DNA of 64,000 nucleotides. It comes from GCA-002282575 sp964493995. GTDB lineage: Bacteria; Pseudomonadota; Gammaproteobacteria; Thiomicrospirales; Thiomicrospiraceae. The stretch spans positions 21,675 through 85,674 of the forward strand of contig CAZBQD010000003.1 in the NCBI GenBank assembly GCA_964493995.1. The letters run 5' to 3'. This document shows positions 50,283 through 59,727 of this stretch, piece after piece. Both the position numbers and the translations under genes were made by a program. Every line of letters begins with the position of its first letter. Position 1 is the first letter of the stretch. The notes beneath the pieces are model-generated. The model had not been told where the DNA came from, ran no database searches, and was given only the letters and a program-made list of their open reading frames with translations.

Positions 50283-51046
50283 CAGCTCGTTTTCGTGGTT
50301 TTATCACGCTTTGTCGTAAAGAAATTCAGCGCTTTTTAAGCGTCTCGGTGCAGACAGTGTTTGCGCCTTTAGTGTCAACCTTGCTCTACTTGCTTATTTT
50401 TGGTCAAGTGATGCCAGAGGGCGCATCCGGATTTGATGCCTTGTCCTATCATCAGTTCTTATTGCCCGGACTGATTATGATGGCGATGCTGCAGAATGCG
50501 TTTTCCAATAGTTCGTCCAGTTTGATTCAGTCGAAAATGTATCGTAATTTAGACTTATTATTACTCAGTCCCTTGTCTCCCTTGGCTATTTTTGCCGCCT
50601 TTGTCGTCGGAGCGGTGGTGCGAGGCTTAATGGTGGGGATTGCGATTGGTTTGGTGGCGAGTGTTTGGGTGCCTCTTTCTGTTGCCCATTTTGCATGGTT
50701 ATTGGTGTTTGCCCTGTTAACCACCATGGTGCTGGGCGCAATGGGTTTTTTGGCGGGTCTATGGGCAGAAAAATACGATAAGCTGGCTGCCTTCCAAAAC
50801 TTTGTCATTTTGCCCTTGACCTTCCTAAGCGGTGTCTTTTATTCTGTGGCTATTTTGCCCCCCGTTTGGCAGGCTGCCACTTGGTTAAACCCCTTTTTCT
50901 ATATGGTAGATGGTTTTCGTTACGGGGTGTTGGGGGTTTCCGATGTTTCGCCCTGGTTGAGTTTGGCGGTTACCCTAGGATTTATGTTGGTACTGTCATT
51001 GGTCACGGTGACGCTATTAGCCCGAGGTTGGAAAACCCGTCGGTAA
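50279..51046 (+). CDS. ABC-2 type exporter permease (YadH-like)
   Basis: A 255-residue permease with six predicted membrane helices and the ABC-2 signature FLPGLIMMAMLQNAFSNSSSSLIQSKMYRNLDLLLLSPLSP and LPLTFLSGVFYSVAILP in segments of the right order. It pairs with the preceding ATPase (ATGA overlap). Substrate unknown; it is more like YadH than a drug or polysaccharide exporter. Confidence 0.88.
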   Translation: MTARFRGFITLCRKEIQRFLSVSVQTVFAPLVSTLLYLLIFGQVMPEGASGFDALSYHQFLLPGLIMMAMLQNAFSNSSSSLIQSKMYRNLDLLLLSPLSPLAIFAAFVVGAVVRGLMVGIAIGLVASVWVPLSVAHFAWLLVFALLTTMVLGAMGFLAGLWAEKYDKLAAFQNFVILPLTFLSGVFYSVAILPPVWQAATWLNPFFYMVDGFRYGVLGVSDVSPWLSLAVTLGFMLVLSLVTVTLLARGWKTRR

Positions 51047-51110
51047 GAGTCCGTAGCTAGGACGCTACTGAAACGGGTATGTTAAAGATTATGAGAGAGT
51101 GTAAGCAGTT

Positions 51111-51344
51111 ATGAACGAAAACGAAGTTATTGACCGAATCACATCGGCTTTGCCCGATGCCTCAGTCGTGGTATCTGGCGCCGATTGCCATTTAACCCTA
51201 ACGATTGTGAGCGATGCCTTTGATGGTAAAGGGTTATTGGCACGTCATCGTTCTATTCAAGCCTTGTTCAAAGACGAATTGGCTTCGGGTGAATTACATG
51301 CTTTATCGCTCATTACAAAAACGCCAACAGAGGCAAGGGTTTAA
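51111..51344 (+). CDS. ibaG: BolA-family protein (IbaG-like)
   Basis: A 77-residue BolA-fold protein, shorter than BolA itself and located directly before murA as in E. coli ibaG (yrbA). A conserved GADCHLTLTIVSDAFDGKGLLARHRSIQALF segment carries the Cys/His positions used with monothiol glutaredoxins for Fe-S exchange. Its stop overlaps the murA start by one base. Confidence 0.9.
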   Translation: MNENEVIDRITSALPDASVVVSGADCHLTLTIVSDAFDGKGLLARHRSIQALFKDELASGELHALSLITKTPTEARV

Positions 51345-52603
51345 TGGATCAACTGCAAATTCAAGGTGGCGTGCCCTTATCTGGTGAGTTAGAAATCTCA
51401 GGTGCTAAAAATGCGGTGTTACCAATCATTGTTGGGGCACTCTTAGCCGATTCAACTGTCACCTTGACTAATATTCCGCATCTGCGTGATGTGACGACAT
51501 CAATCGAGTTATTAGCCACCATGGGTGCTGCCATTACAGTGGATGAACGCCTGTCGTTAGAGATTGATCCGAGCACCATTAACCGTTGTGAAGTGCCCTA
51601 TGAGTTAGTCAAAACCATGCGCGCTTCTATCTTGGTGTTAGGACCTTTGTTGAGTAAGTATGGTGAAGCACGTGTTTCCTTGCCCGGTGGTTGTGCCATT
51701 GGTTCTCGTCCGGTGAACATTCACTTGGATGGTTTACGTGCCATGGGTGCGGACATTCGCGTGGAAAAGGGCTTTATTGTGGCGCGGGCGGATCGGCTAC
51801 AGGGCGCGCATGTTTATATGGATGTGGTGACCGTAACCGGAACTGAAAACCTGCTGATGGCAGCCGTACTGGCCAAGGGTGTAACAGTACTCGAAAATGC
51901 TGCCCGTGAACCTGAAGTGAATGATTTAGCCAACTTCTTAAATGCCATGGGTGCACAAATTGAAGGGATTGGTAGCTCTACATTACGCATTACGGGCGTG
52001 GAAAAATTGCATGGTGTCAATTATCGTGTTATCCCCGATCGCATCGAAGCAGGAACCTACTTAGCGGCTGCCGTGGTGACACAGGGAGAGGTGACGCTGC
52101 GTAAGGTTGATCCTAGTCACTTAGAGTCGGTTTTGCTGAAATTCGAAGAAAGTGGCGCCATGTTAGATGTGGGCGATGATTGGATTCGTTGTGATATGCG
52201 AGGTCGCACCCTCAAGCCGGTTAATATTGTCACTATGCCTTATCCGGCATTTCCGACCGATATGCAGGCGCAGTTTTTGGTGATGAATACGCTGGCAAAA
52301 GGGGTGGCTCATGTTAAAGAAACCATCTTTGAAAACCGTTTCATGCATGTGCCAGAGCTCATTCGTATGGGCGCGAATATCAGTATTGATGGTAATGTCG
52401 CGATCACACAAGGCGTGGACAGACTGGTCGGCGCTCAAGTGATGGCGACGGACTTACGTGCATCCGCTTCGCTCATTTTGGCGGGTTTAGCAGCCGAGGG
52501 TGAAACGATCATTAATCGTGTGTATCATATTGACCGCGGTTATGAACGTATTGAAGAAAAACTCAGCCGCGTCGGTGCCAATATTCAGCGCTTAGCCAGT
52601 TAA
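51344..52603 (+). CDS. murA: UDP-N-acetylglucosamine 1-carboxyvinyltransferase
   Basis: A 419-residue enzyme of the first committed peptidoglycan step, transferring enolpyruvate to UDP-GlcNAc. Substrate-binding Lys in ISGAKNAVLPII and the catalytic, fosfomycin-reactive Cys in LPGGCAIGSRPVN are present; the conserved FPTDMQAQF block is intact. The one unusual residue is Ser in GSRP where Ala is usual, a mild change. Confidence 0.97.
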   Translation: MDQLQIQGGVPLSGELEISGAKNAVLPIIVGALLADSTVTLTNIPHLRDVTTSIELLATMGAAITVDERLSLEIDPSTINRCEVPYELVKTMRASILVLGPLLSKYGEARVSLPGGCAIGSRPVNIHLDGLRAMGADIRVEKGFIVARADRLQGAHVYMDVVTVTGTENLLMAAVLAKGVTVLENAAREPEVNDLANFLNAMGAQIEGIGSSTLRITGVEKLHGVNYRVIPDRIEAGTYLAAAVVTQGEVTLRKVDPSHLESVLLKFEESGAMLDVGDDWIRCDMRGRTLKPVNIVTMPYPAFPTDMQAQFLVMNTLAKGVAHVKETIFENRFMHVPELIRMGANISIDGNVAITQGVDRLVGAQVMATDLRASASLILAGLAAEGETIINRVYHIDRGYERIEEKLSRVGANIQRLAS

Positions 52604-52620
52604 CAAGGAACTTTAACCAA

Positions 52621-53262
52621 ATGATTACTCTTGCTTTATCCAAAGGTCGAATCTTAAAAGATACCTTGCCATTATTAGCGAAACTTGGCATTACGCCCAC
52701 AGAAGATTTAGACAAAACGCGTAAGTTGATTATTCCCACCACGCGCGAAGATGTGCAGTTATTGGTGGTGCGTGCCACCGACGTTCCGGTTTATGTGGCT
52801 CATGGCGGTGCAGACATGGGGGTTGTCGGTAAAGACGTGCTCATGGAGCAGGGCGGCGATAATCAGTTCGAATTATTGGATTTGAACATTGCGCGTTGCA
52901 AGTTGATGGTGGCGGCTCCGGTGAATCATCAGCGTCAATCGCATCGTTTGCGTGTGGCCACTAAGTACGTCAATGTGGCTCAAGACTACTTTGCCAGCAA
53001 GGGCGAGCAGGTCGATTTAATTAAACTTTATGGTTCGATGGAGCTTGCCCCTTTGGTGGGCATGGCTGACTGTATTGTTGACTTAGTCGATACAGGCAAT
53101 ACCTTGAAAGCCAATGGACTAGAGCCAACAGAGCATATTGTCGATATCAGCTCTCGCTTGGTGGTGAATAGCATGGCTTACAAACGCCAATACACAGAGA
53201 TTCAATCGCTAGTTGATGATTTGTCGGCTAGTGTCGCAGCGATGAACAACGAGGGAAAATAA
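52621..53262 (+). CDS. hisG: ATP phosphoribosyltransferase, short form
   Basis: A 213-residue catalytic subunit for the first step of histidine synthesis. Family blocks: LALSKGRILKDTLPLL, the DVPVYVAHGGADMGVVGKDVLMEQ loop and DCIVDLVDTGNTLKANGL. The C-terminal regulatory domain of long HisG is absent, so it should need HisZ, which is not in this window. hisD overlaps its stop by one base. Confidence 0.97.
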   Translation: MITLALSKGRILKDTLPLLAKLGITPTEDLDKTRKLIIPTTREDVQLLVVRATDVPVYVAHGGADMGVVGKDVLMEQGGDNQFELLDLNIARCKLMVAAPVNHQRQSHRLRVATKYVNVAQDYFASKGEQVDLIKLYGSMELAPLVGMADCIVDLVDTGNTLKANGLEPTEHIVDISSRLVVNSMAYKRQYTEIQSLVDDLSASVAAMNNEGK

Positions 53263-54557
53263 TGAAACACTTATCTTCAACATCACCTGAGTTTTGGAAT
53301 GAATTAGCCGACTTATTGGCATGGGAATCGAGCTCGGAAGAGCGTATTGAGCAAACTGTTAAGAAAATCATTGCCGACATTCGTCAGCAGGGTGACGAAG
53401 CGCTGATTGCTTTCACTAACCAATTCGACCGTCGTGCGGTAAGCAATGCCATGGAGTTGGAAATTCCGCATCACCGTTTGAAACAAGCGTTTGATGACTT
53501 GCCGGAAGCGGGGCAAAAAGCGCTGGCCACCGCTGCGGCGCGTATTCGTACCTACCATGAGCGTCAAACTCAAAGCTCATGGCATTATGTGGAAGCAGAC
53601 GGCACCTTGTTGGGTCAGCAAGTCACAGCATTGGATAGTGTGGGCTTGTATGTACCCGGCGGTAAAGCCGCTTATCCCTCATCCGTGCTGATGAATGCCA
53701 TTCCCGCCAAGGTAGCTGGTGTGGGTCAGTTGGTGATGGTTGTGCCAACCCCTGATGAAGTGGTTAATGAGTGGGTGTTAGCCGCCGCCTACATTGGTGG
53801 CGTGGATCGTGTCTTCACCGTGGGAGGAGCGCAAGCGGTTGCGGCTCTGGCTTATGGTACGGAAACCATTCCAGCCGTGGATAAGATCGTCGGTCCGGGC
53901 AACATTTATGTTGCTACCGCTAAACGCATTGTGTTCGGTACGGTGGGTATTGATATGATTGCCGGTCCATCGGAAATTTTAGTGGTGTCCGATGGCTTAA
54001 CCGATCCCGATTGGATTGCCATGGACTTATTCTCGCAAGCCGAGCATGATGAAGATGCACAATCCATTTTAGTGACTTGGGATGCGGAGCACGCCTTAGC
54101 GGTACAAGCGTCGATTGATAAGTTGCTGCCACAGCAGCCACGACATGAGATTATTCGTGCAGCCTTAACCAATCGTGGTGGCATTGTCGTGGTTAAAAAC
54201 GAACAAGAAGCGGCCAAAGTGGTGAACTATGTGTCGCCTGAGCATTTAGAATTGTCGGTAGAAGACCCTCAAGCTTGGTTGCCCAATATTCGCCATGCGG
54301 GTGCTATTTTTATGGGCCGTTACACGGCTGAAGCGATTGGTGATTACTGTGCCGGTCCTAACCATGTCCTGCCCACAGCGCGTACGGCTCGTTTCTCGTC
54401 ACCGCTGGGTGTTTACGATTTTCAAAAGCGTTCGAGCTTAATTTTCTGTTCGCCAGAAGGGGCTTCGACCTTGGGTGACATTGCGGGCACACTGGCTGAT
54501 GCAGAAGGCTTGCATGCTCATGCCGCTTCGGCTCGTTATCGCGTAACAGGACGTTAA
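53262..54557 (+). CDS. hisD: Histidinol dehydrogenase
   Basis: A 431-residue zinc enzyme oxidising histidinol to histidine. Motifs include YVPGGKAAYPSSVLMNAIPA, the VDKIVGPGNIYVATAKR block, MIAGPSEILV, and AIGDYCAGPNHVLPT. Complete and in the conserved hisG-hisD-hisC order. Confidence 0.97.
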   Translation: MKHLSSTSPEFWNELADLLAWESSSEERIEQTVKKIIADIRQQGDEALIAFTNQFDRRAVSNAMELEIPHHRLKQAFDDLPEAGQKALATAAARIRTYHERQTQSSWHYVEADGTLLGQQVTALDSVGLYVPGGKAAYPSSVLMNAIPAKVAGVGQLVMVVPTPDEVVNEWVLAAAYIGGVDRVFTVGGAQAVAALAYGTETIPAVDKIVGPGNIYVATAKRIVFGTVGIDMIAGPSEILVVSDGLTDPDWIAMDLFSQAEHDEDAQSILVTWDAEHALAVQASIDKLLPQQPRHEIIRAALTNRGGIVVVKNEQEAAKVVNYVSPEHLELSVEDPQAWLPNIRHAGAIFMGRYTAEAIGDYCAGPNHVLPTARTARFSSPLGVYDFQKRSSLIFCSPEGASTLGDIAGTLADAEGLHAHAASARYRVTGR

Positions 54558-54561
54558 GAAG

Positions 54562-55644
54562 ATGAGCCGCTTTTGGAGTAAAGTGGTTCAAGGCTTAACG
54601 CCTTACACCCCCGGTGAACAACCGAAAGTGGATAATTTGGTTAAGTTGAATACCAACGAGAACCCTTATCCGCCTTCACCGAAAGTGATTGCCGCCATTC
54701 AGTCAGCGTTGGGAGACGGCTTGCGTTTGTATCCCGATCCGAACGCACAAGTGCTGAAAGATGCGCTGGCGCGTTATCACCAAGTCGAATCGAATCAAGT
54801 GTTTGTTGGCAATAGTTCAGATGAAGTCTTAGCTCATGTGTTTCAGGCTTTTTTTAAGCAAGACTTGCCTTTATTATTCCCCGACATCACTTACAGTTTT
54901 TATCCGGTTTACTGCGGACTTTACGAAATCAATTATCGTACCATCCCCTTGCGTGATGACTTTTCTATTTCGATTGATGACTACGACCAACCCCATAGTG
55001 CCATTATTTTTCCTAATCCTAATGCGCCGACGGGTCGTTTATTGCCCTTAGAACAGATTGAGCTGTTGCTAAAACGCTATCCCGATGCTTTATTGGTGGT
55101 GGATGAAGCCTATGTCGATTTTGGCGGCGTTTCGGCCATTCGTTTGGTCAATCAATACGACAACCTACTAGTGGTGCAAACGCTGTCTAAGTCTCGTTCA
55201 TTAGCTGGTTTGCGTGTTGGTTTTGCTATTGGTCATGCAAGTTTAATTGAAGGATTGGAAAGGGTTAAAAATAGTTTTAACTCCTATCCATTAGATCGAT
55301 TAGCCATTGCGGGTGCGGTGGCAGCTTATGAAGATGAAGCCTATTTTGTGCAAACGCGTGATTGGGTTATTTCAGAACGTATTAAGTTAACCAGTGCCTT
55401 TGAAGCCATGGGTTTCGTTGTTGTGCCTTCCGCAGCTAATTTTATTTTCACCACCCATCCTCAACATAAAGCGATTGATTTGGCCGCGCGTTTACGTGCT
55501 CAAAAGGTCATTGTGCGTCATTTTAATGTGCCACGTATCGATAGCTATTTACGCATTAGTATTGGTAACGAATCGGAGAACCTAGCCTTGTTGTCGGCAA
55601 TGCGCCAGATTTTAGATGACTTGTCTGGGAGCAGCGCATCATGA
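54562..55644 (+). CDS. hisC: Histidinol-phosphate aminotransferase
   Basis: A 360-residue PLP enzyme of class I/II aminotransferases. NTNENPYPPSPKV near the start, FPNPNAPTGRLLP, and the PLP Lys in LSKSRSLAGLRVGF are visible. Start 4 bases after hisD. A 4-base overlap couples it to the Nif3-like gene. Confidence 0.96.
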   Translation: MSRFWSKVVQGLTPYTPGEQPKVDNLVKLNTNENPYPPSPKVIAAIQSALGDGLRLYPDPNAQVLKDALARYHQVESNQVFVGNSSDEVLAHVFQAFFKQDLPLLFPDITYSFYPVYCGLYEINYRTIPLRDDFSISIDDYDQPHSAIIFPNPNAPTGRLLPLEQIELLLKRYPDALLVVDEAYVDFGGVSAIRLVNQYDNLLVVQTLSKSRSLAGLRVGFAIGHASLIEGLERVKNSFNSYPLDRLAIAGAVAAYEDEAYFVQTRDWVISERIKLTSAFEAMGFVVVPSAANFIFTTHPQHKAIDLAARLRAQKVIVRHFNVPRIDSYLRISIGNESENLALLSAMRQILDDLSGSSAS

Positions 55645-56387
55645 TTTTACGAGATGATTTAGCTCGTCTGTGTGCGCAATGGATGGCGGTTGATCAAATC
55701 CAAGACTATTGCCCAAATGGGTTGCAAGTGGAAGGTAAAGCCGAAATCCATAAATTAGCCACCTCGGTCACGGCCTCTGTGGCAGCGATTGAGGCCGCGA
55801 TTGAGTGGGGCGCGGATGCTTTGTTGGTTCATCATGGCTATTTTTGGCACAATGAACCGGCTTCAATTGTGGGTGCTAAGGCAGCACGTATTCGCCGATT
55901 GATGCAGTCGGATATGAATTTATTTGCCTATCATTTACCCTTAGATATGCACGCTGAGTTTGGTAATAACGCTGAGTTGGCGAAGCTGTGGAATTTGCTG
56001 GATGATGGCAGTGATGCCAAACGCGTTTGGCGCACAGGTAGTTTGGATTTTACTTTACCGATTGAGGGCTTTGTTGAGCGCATTCGCCGTACCCTACGTC
56101 GTGAACCGCTGGTGATTGCTGCTGGTCCCGCCCAGGTGAAACGCGTAGCCTGGTGTTCGGGAGGGGCTCAGGGTTATTTTGCACAAGCGATTGAACAGGG
56201 AATTGATGCATTCATTACCGGTGAGGTTTCTGAGCAATGTTATCATCAGGCGCTGGAAGCGGGTGTGCATTTTATTGCTGCGGGTCATCACGCGACGGAA
56301 CGTTACGGCGTTCAAGCTTTGGCTGAAAAGTTAGTTCAAAGCCATGGTTTGCAACATCGTTATATAGAATTAGCTAATCCCATATAA
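55641..56387 (+). CDS. Nif3-like dinuclear metal-binding protein (YbgI family)
   Basis: A 248-residue member of the Nif3/YbgI family. The metal-binding histidines are in LLVHHGYFWHNE and HFIAAGHHATERYGV, and the family start DYCPNGLQVEGK is present. Reported roles vary (GTP cyclohydrolase-like fold without fixed function), so no specific activity is assigned. It sits between hisC and petA; the periplasmic protease gene algW/degS that often lies near here is absent. Confidence 0.88.
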   Translation: MILRDDLARLCAQWMAVDQIQDYCPNGLQVEGKAEIHKLATSVTASVAAIEAAIEWGADALLVHHGYFWHNEPASIVGAKAARIRRLMQSDMNLFAYHLPLDMHAEFGNNAELAKLWNLLDDGSDAKRVWRTGSLDFTLPIEGFVERIRRTLRREPLVIAAGPAQVKRVAWCSGGAQGYFAQAIEQGIDAFITGEVSEQCYHQALEAGVHFIAAGHHATERYGVQALAEKLVQSHGLQHRYIELANPI

Positions 56388-56498
56388 TAAGTAATATTTA
56401 TTGAGCGATAAAAATTTGTAATCGCGCGCAGAAGGGTTTCGAGGCATAATAGCGCCTCATTTGTGTATCAACCGAATTTTTAGTTACGGAGCAACGTT

Positions 56499-57086
56499 AT
56501 GACAGAACCAGTCAATCAAAAACGTCGCAATTTCTTGGTTGCGGCTACCGGTGTTGTCGGTGCTGTTGGGGCAACTTTTGTTGCAGTGCCTTTTGTTTCT
56601 TCATGGAAACCGAGCGAAAAAGCACAGGCAGCTGGTGCTCCTGTCGATGTCGATATTTCCGCTCTAGCGGAAGGGCAAATGCTCACCGTAGAATGGCGCG
56701 GTAAACCTGTTTGGGTGGTGCGTCGTCCGCAAGCATCCGTTGATGCCTTGGCTGGGGTTCGTGATAACCTTCGTGACCCTGATTCGGCAGAATCATTACA
56801 ACCCGATTTTGCTAAAAATGAATATCGTGCCTTGAAACCAGAATATTTGGTTATGGTCGGTATTTGTACGCATCTAGGCTGCGCGCCCTTATACAAACCT
56901 AACGCGGGTGCAATCAGTCCAGACTGGCAAGGTGGCTTCTTTTGCCCTTGTCATGGTTCTCGTTTCGATATGGCAGGTCGCGTATATAAAGCGGTGCCTG
57001 CTCCAACAAACCTTGAGGTTCCGCCTTACCGATTCCTATCCGACACCATGGTTCGTATCGGTGAAAATGAGCAAGGAGTGGCTTAA
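56499..57086 (+). CDS. petA: Ubiquinol-cytochrome c reductase, Rieske iron-sulfur subunit
   Basis: A 195-residue subunit with a twin-arginine-type N terminus (KRRNFLVAATGVVGAVGATF) that stays as a membrane anchor. The [2Fe-2S] ligands are in CTHLGC and CPCHGS. It is part of the cytochrome bc1 complex passing electrons from quinol to cytochrome c. petB follows with one shared base. Confidence 0.97.
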   Translation: MTEPVNQKRRNFLVAATGVVGAVGATFVAVPFVSSWKPSEKAQAAGAPVDVDISALAEGQMLTVEWRGKPVWVVRRPQASVDALAGVRDNLRDPDSAESLQPDFAKNEYRALKPEYLVMVGICTHLGCAPLYKPNAGAISPDWQGGFFCPCHGSRFDMAGRVYKAVPAPTNLEVPPYRFLSDTMVRIGENEQGVA

Positions 57087-58330
57087 TGTCTGAACAAAAA
57101 ACGGGTGATAATGCGTCGAACGGACGCTTATTGGCTTGGATTGATGATCGTTTTCCGTTAACTCAGGTGTGGAATGAGCATGTGGCTCAATACTACGCCC
57201 CGAAAAACTTCAACTTTTTCTACTTTTTCGGTGCTTTAGCGCTATTAGTATTAGTTAACCAGTTGGTAACCGGTATTTGGTTGACCATGAGTTACAAACC
57301 TGATGCACAAGAAGCGTTCAACTCGGTGGAATACATCATGCGTGATGTGGACTGGGGTTGGTTGATTCGTTATATGCACTCAACGGGCGCATCGGCCTTT
57401 TTCGTGGTCATTTATTTTCATATGTTCCGTGGCATCATGTATGGTTCATATCAAAAACCACGTGAATTGGTGTGGTTGATTGGTATGCTCATTTTCCTGG
57501 TGCTGATGGCAGAAGCCTTTATGGGTTATTTGTTACCTTGGGGACAAATGTCATACTGGGGTGCTCAGGTCATTATTTCACTGTTTGGTGCTATCCCTGT
57601 GATTGGTGAAGGAATGGCGACCTGGATTCGGGGCGATTTCGTCATCTCTGATGTCACCTTGAACCGTTTCTTTGCACTGCACGTCATTGCGCTGCCTTTG
57701 GTGTTGGTTTTGTTGGTTTATTTGCACATTGTCGCCTTGCACAAGGTGGGTTCAAACAACCCCGACGGGATTGATATTAAGAAAAACAAAAACGAGCTGG
57801 GTTTACCTAAAGACGGTATTCCTTTCCATCCTTACTATTCTGTCAAAGATATGTTGGGTGCATCGGTGTTTATGTTCTTCTTTGCGGCCGTCATTTTCTT
57901 TTGGCCAGAAGGCGGTGGATTCTTCTTGGAAGCACCTAACTTTGAACCTGCGGATCCGATGAAAACACCTGAGCACATTGCGCCTGTGTGGTACTTTACA
58001 CCCTTCTATGCCATTTTGCGTGCTGTGCCAGATAAGCTACTTGGGGTAATTGCTATGGGTATGGCGATTATGTTCCTGTTTGTGTTGCCGTGGTTGGATC
58101 GTTGTAAAGTGCGTTCAATTCGTTACCGTGGCTGGCAGTTCAAAGCTAACCTGTCGTTGTTTGTCATCAGTTTCTTTGTGCTGGGCTATTTAGGAACGCA
58201 AGCGCCGACGCCATTCTTAACTTTATTGGCACAAATTTTCACCTTTACCTATTTTGCGTTTTTTGTCATTCTATGGCTGACGTCGCCGATGGAAAAAACC
58301 AAGCCATTGCCAGAGAGGGTTACCGGATGA
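57086..58330 (+). CDS. petB: Ubiquinol-cytochrome c reductase, cytochrome b subunit
   Basis: A 414-residue polytopic protein with eight or so membrane helices. Haem-ligand histidines lie in YMHSTGASAFFVVIYFHMFR and FFALHVIALPLVLVLLVYLHIVALH, and the quinol-site PEWY-like motif appears as PVWYFTPFY. ATGA overlap with petC. Confidence 0.97.
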   Translation: MSEQKTGDNASNGRLLAWIDDRFPLTQVWNEHVAQYYAPKNFNFFYFFGALALLVLVNQLVTGIWLTMSYKPDAQEAFNSVEYIMRDVDWGWLIRYMHSTGASAFFVVIYFHMFRGIMYGSYQKPRELVWLIGMLIFLVLMAEAFMGYLLPWGQMSYWGAQVIISLFGAIPVIGEGMATWIRGDFVISDVTLNRFFALHVIALPLVLVLLVYLHIVALHKVGSNNPDGIDIKKNKNELGLPKDGIPFHPYYSVKDMLGASVFMFFFAAVIFFWPEGGGFFLEAPNFEPADPMKTPEHIAPVWYFTPFYAILRAVPDKLLGVIAMGMAIMFLFVLPWLDRCKVRSIRYRGWQFKANLSLFVISFFVLGYLGTQAPTPFLTLLAQIFTFTYFAFFVILWLTSPMEKTKPLPERVTG

Positions 58331-58998
58331 AACAACTGTTCACTAAGCTGATTATCGGAGTGGCATTGGTTTCTGCATCGCTTGCTTATGCAGGCGGTGG
58401 TGCTCATCCGATTCCATTAGATAAAGCCAAAATCAGTGTGTTAGACCAGGCTTCATTACAACGCGGTGCAGACTTGTATGCGCAGTATTGTATGGGCTGT
58501 CACTCAATGAAATATCTACGCGTTAATCGTGCGGCACGTGATTTGGGTTGGAGTGACGAAGAGGGTGTGGCGCACTTTCAACACATTCGCAATGGTCAGG
58601 GTAAGCCCACGGATATGATCCAAACAACGCTCAATCCGGAGACGGCAAAACTGGCGTTTGGTAACGTGCCACCCGATTTGTCTTTAGAAGCGCGATTGCG
58701 CGGTACCGATTGGGTTTACACCTTTTTAAGAAGCTATGAGCGTGCTGAAGATGGTACGCTAACCAATAAACTTTTCCCTGGTGTGGCTATGCCACACATT
58801 TTGGAAGGTTTGCAAAACAGTTTGCCGCCTGCCGAATTTGATGCCGCAGTGGGTGACTTGGTTAATTTTATGGACTATGCCGCTGAGCCAGCCAAACCAC
58901 AACGCTTGATGATGGGTTGGTGGGTGTTAGGCTTTTTAGCCTTACTCATTCTACTCACTTATTTGTTGAAGAAAGAGTTTTGGCGCGACGTTAAGTAA
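58327..58998 (+). CDS. petC: Ubiquinol-cytochrome c reductase, cytochrome c1 subunit
   Basis: A 223-residue protein with a signal peptide (cleavage near LAYA), the haem c site CMGCH with Met ligand likely in GVAMPHIL, and a C-terminal anchor helix (WWVLGFLALLILLTYLL). ATG 58327 overlaps the petB stop; the upstream in-frame codon at 58273 is inside petB. Confidence 0.96.
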   Translation: MKQLFTKLIIGVALVSASLAYAGGGAHPIPLDKAKISVLDQASLQRGADLYAQYCMGCHSMKYLRVNRAARDLGWSDEEGVAHFQHIRNGQGKPTDMIQTTLNPETAKLAFGNVPPDLSLEARLRGTDWVYTFLRSYERAEDGTLTNKLFPGVAMPHILEGLQNSLPPAEFDAAVGDLVNFMDYAAEPAKPQRLMMGWWVLGFLALLILLTYLLKKEFWRDVK

Positions 58999-59069
58999 TC
59001 GACGTAAAGTAACCTACTTTAACTAACTTTATCCATAGACTCGCTAGAACAAGCGTTATCTTTTTTGTC

Positions 59070-59103
59070 AAGGGGTGATATCATCACCCCTTATTGTTTT
59101 TTG
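59070..59103 (+). terminator. Intrinsic terminator after petC
   Basis: AAGGGGTGAT pairs perfectly with ATCACCCCTT around an ATC loop, followed by ATTGTTTTTT. A ten-base stem ending 18 bases before sspA. Confidence 0.85.
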
Positions 59104-59120
59104 TTTGGGAGTAGCTTGAT

Positions 59121-59726
59121 ATGATGACCCTTTTTTCAGATCCATCCGATTTTAATTCACACCGTGTCCGCGTGGTGGTGAAAGAAAAAGACATTATGAT
59201 GGACATTAAAGAGGTAGACCCTCAAGCCATGCCCGAAGATGTGCTTTTGGCTAGCCCTTACGGTACTCTGCCGGCCTTAGTCGAGCGCGACTTGAAACTT
59301 TACGATCCCTTAGTAATGATTGAGTTTTTGGATGAGCGTTATCCTTTCCCGCCGATGATGCCAGTTGACCCGCAGATTCGCGCCACCGCTCGCCAAACCT
59401 TACTGTATATTCGTCGTGAATGGGAACCGAGTATTCAACTGATTACAGCGGGCGAAGATAAAAAAGGCATTGAAAAAGCGCGCAAGTTATTGAAAGAAGA
59501 ATTCATTAAATTGACGCCGGCTTTCCAACACAAACCGTTTTTCATGAGTGACGAATACACGGTTGTTGACGTTACCTTGTCAGTTATTTTCTGGCGCTTG
59601 AATGCTTTGGGCATTGATATTCCTAAAACGCACAAGACCTTCCACGAATACGCTAAACGCATGTTCATGCGCGATGCCTTCCGCGATAGTCTGACCGATT
59701 TGGAATTGGAAATGGGAGACATCTGA
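59121..59726 (+). CDS. sspA: Stringent starvation protein A
   Basis: A 201-residue RNA-polymerase-associated protein with a glutathione-S-transferase fold; in E. coli it modulates sigma-70 transcription in stationary phase. The N-terminal thioredoxin-like part (LFSDPSDFNSHRVRVVVKEK, LPALVERDLKLYDPLVMIEFLDERYP) and the helical C-terminal domain are complete. petABC-sspA-sspB is a conserved order. Confidence 0.95.
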   Translation: MMTLFSDPSDFNSHRVRVVVKEKDIMMDIKEVDPQAMPEDVLLASPYGTLPALVERDLKLYDPLVMIEFLDERYPFPPMMPVDPQIRATARQTLLYIRREWEPSIQLITAGEDKKGIEKARKLLKEEFIKLTPAFQHKPFFMSDEYTVVDVTLSVIFWRLNALGIDIPKTHKTFHEYAKRMFMRDAFRDSLTDLELEMGDI

Positions 59727-59727
59727 T

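Noticed and set aside
56445..56450. CATAAT as a petA promoter -10
   Set aside because: No acceptable -35 at 16-18 bases; not enough to call a promoter.
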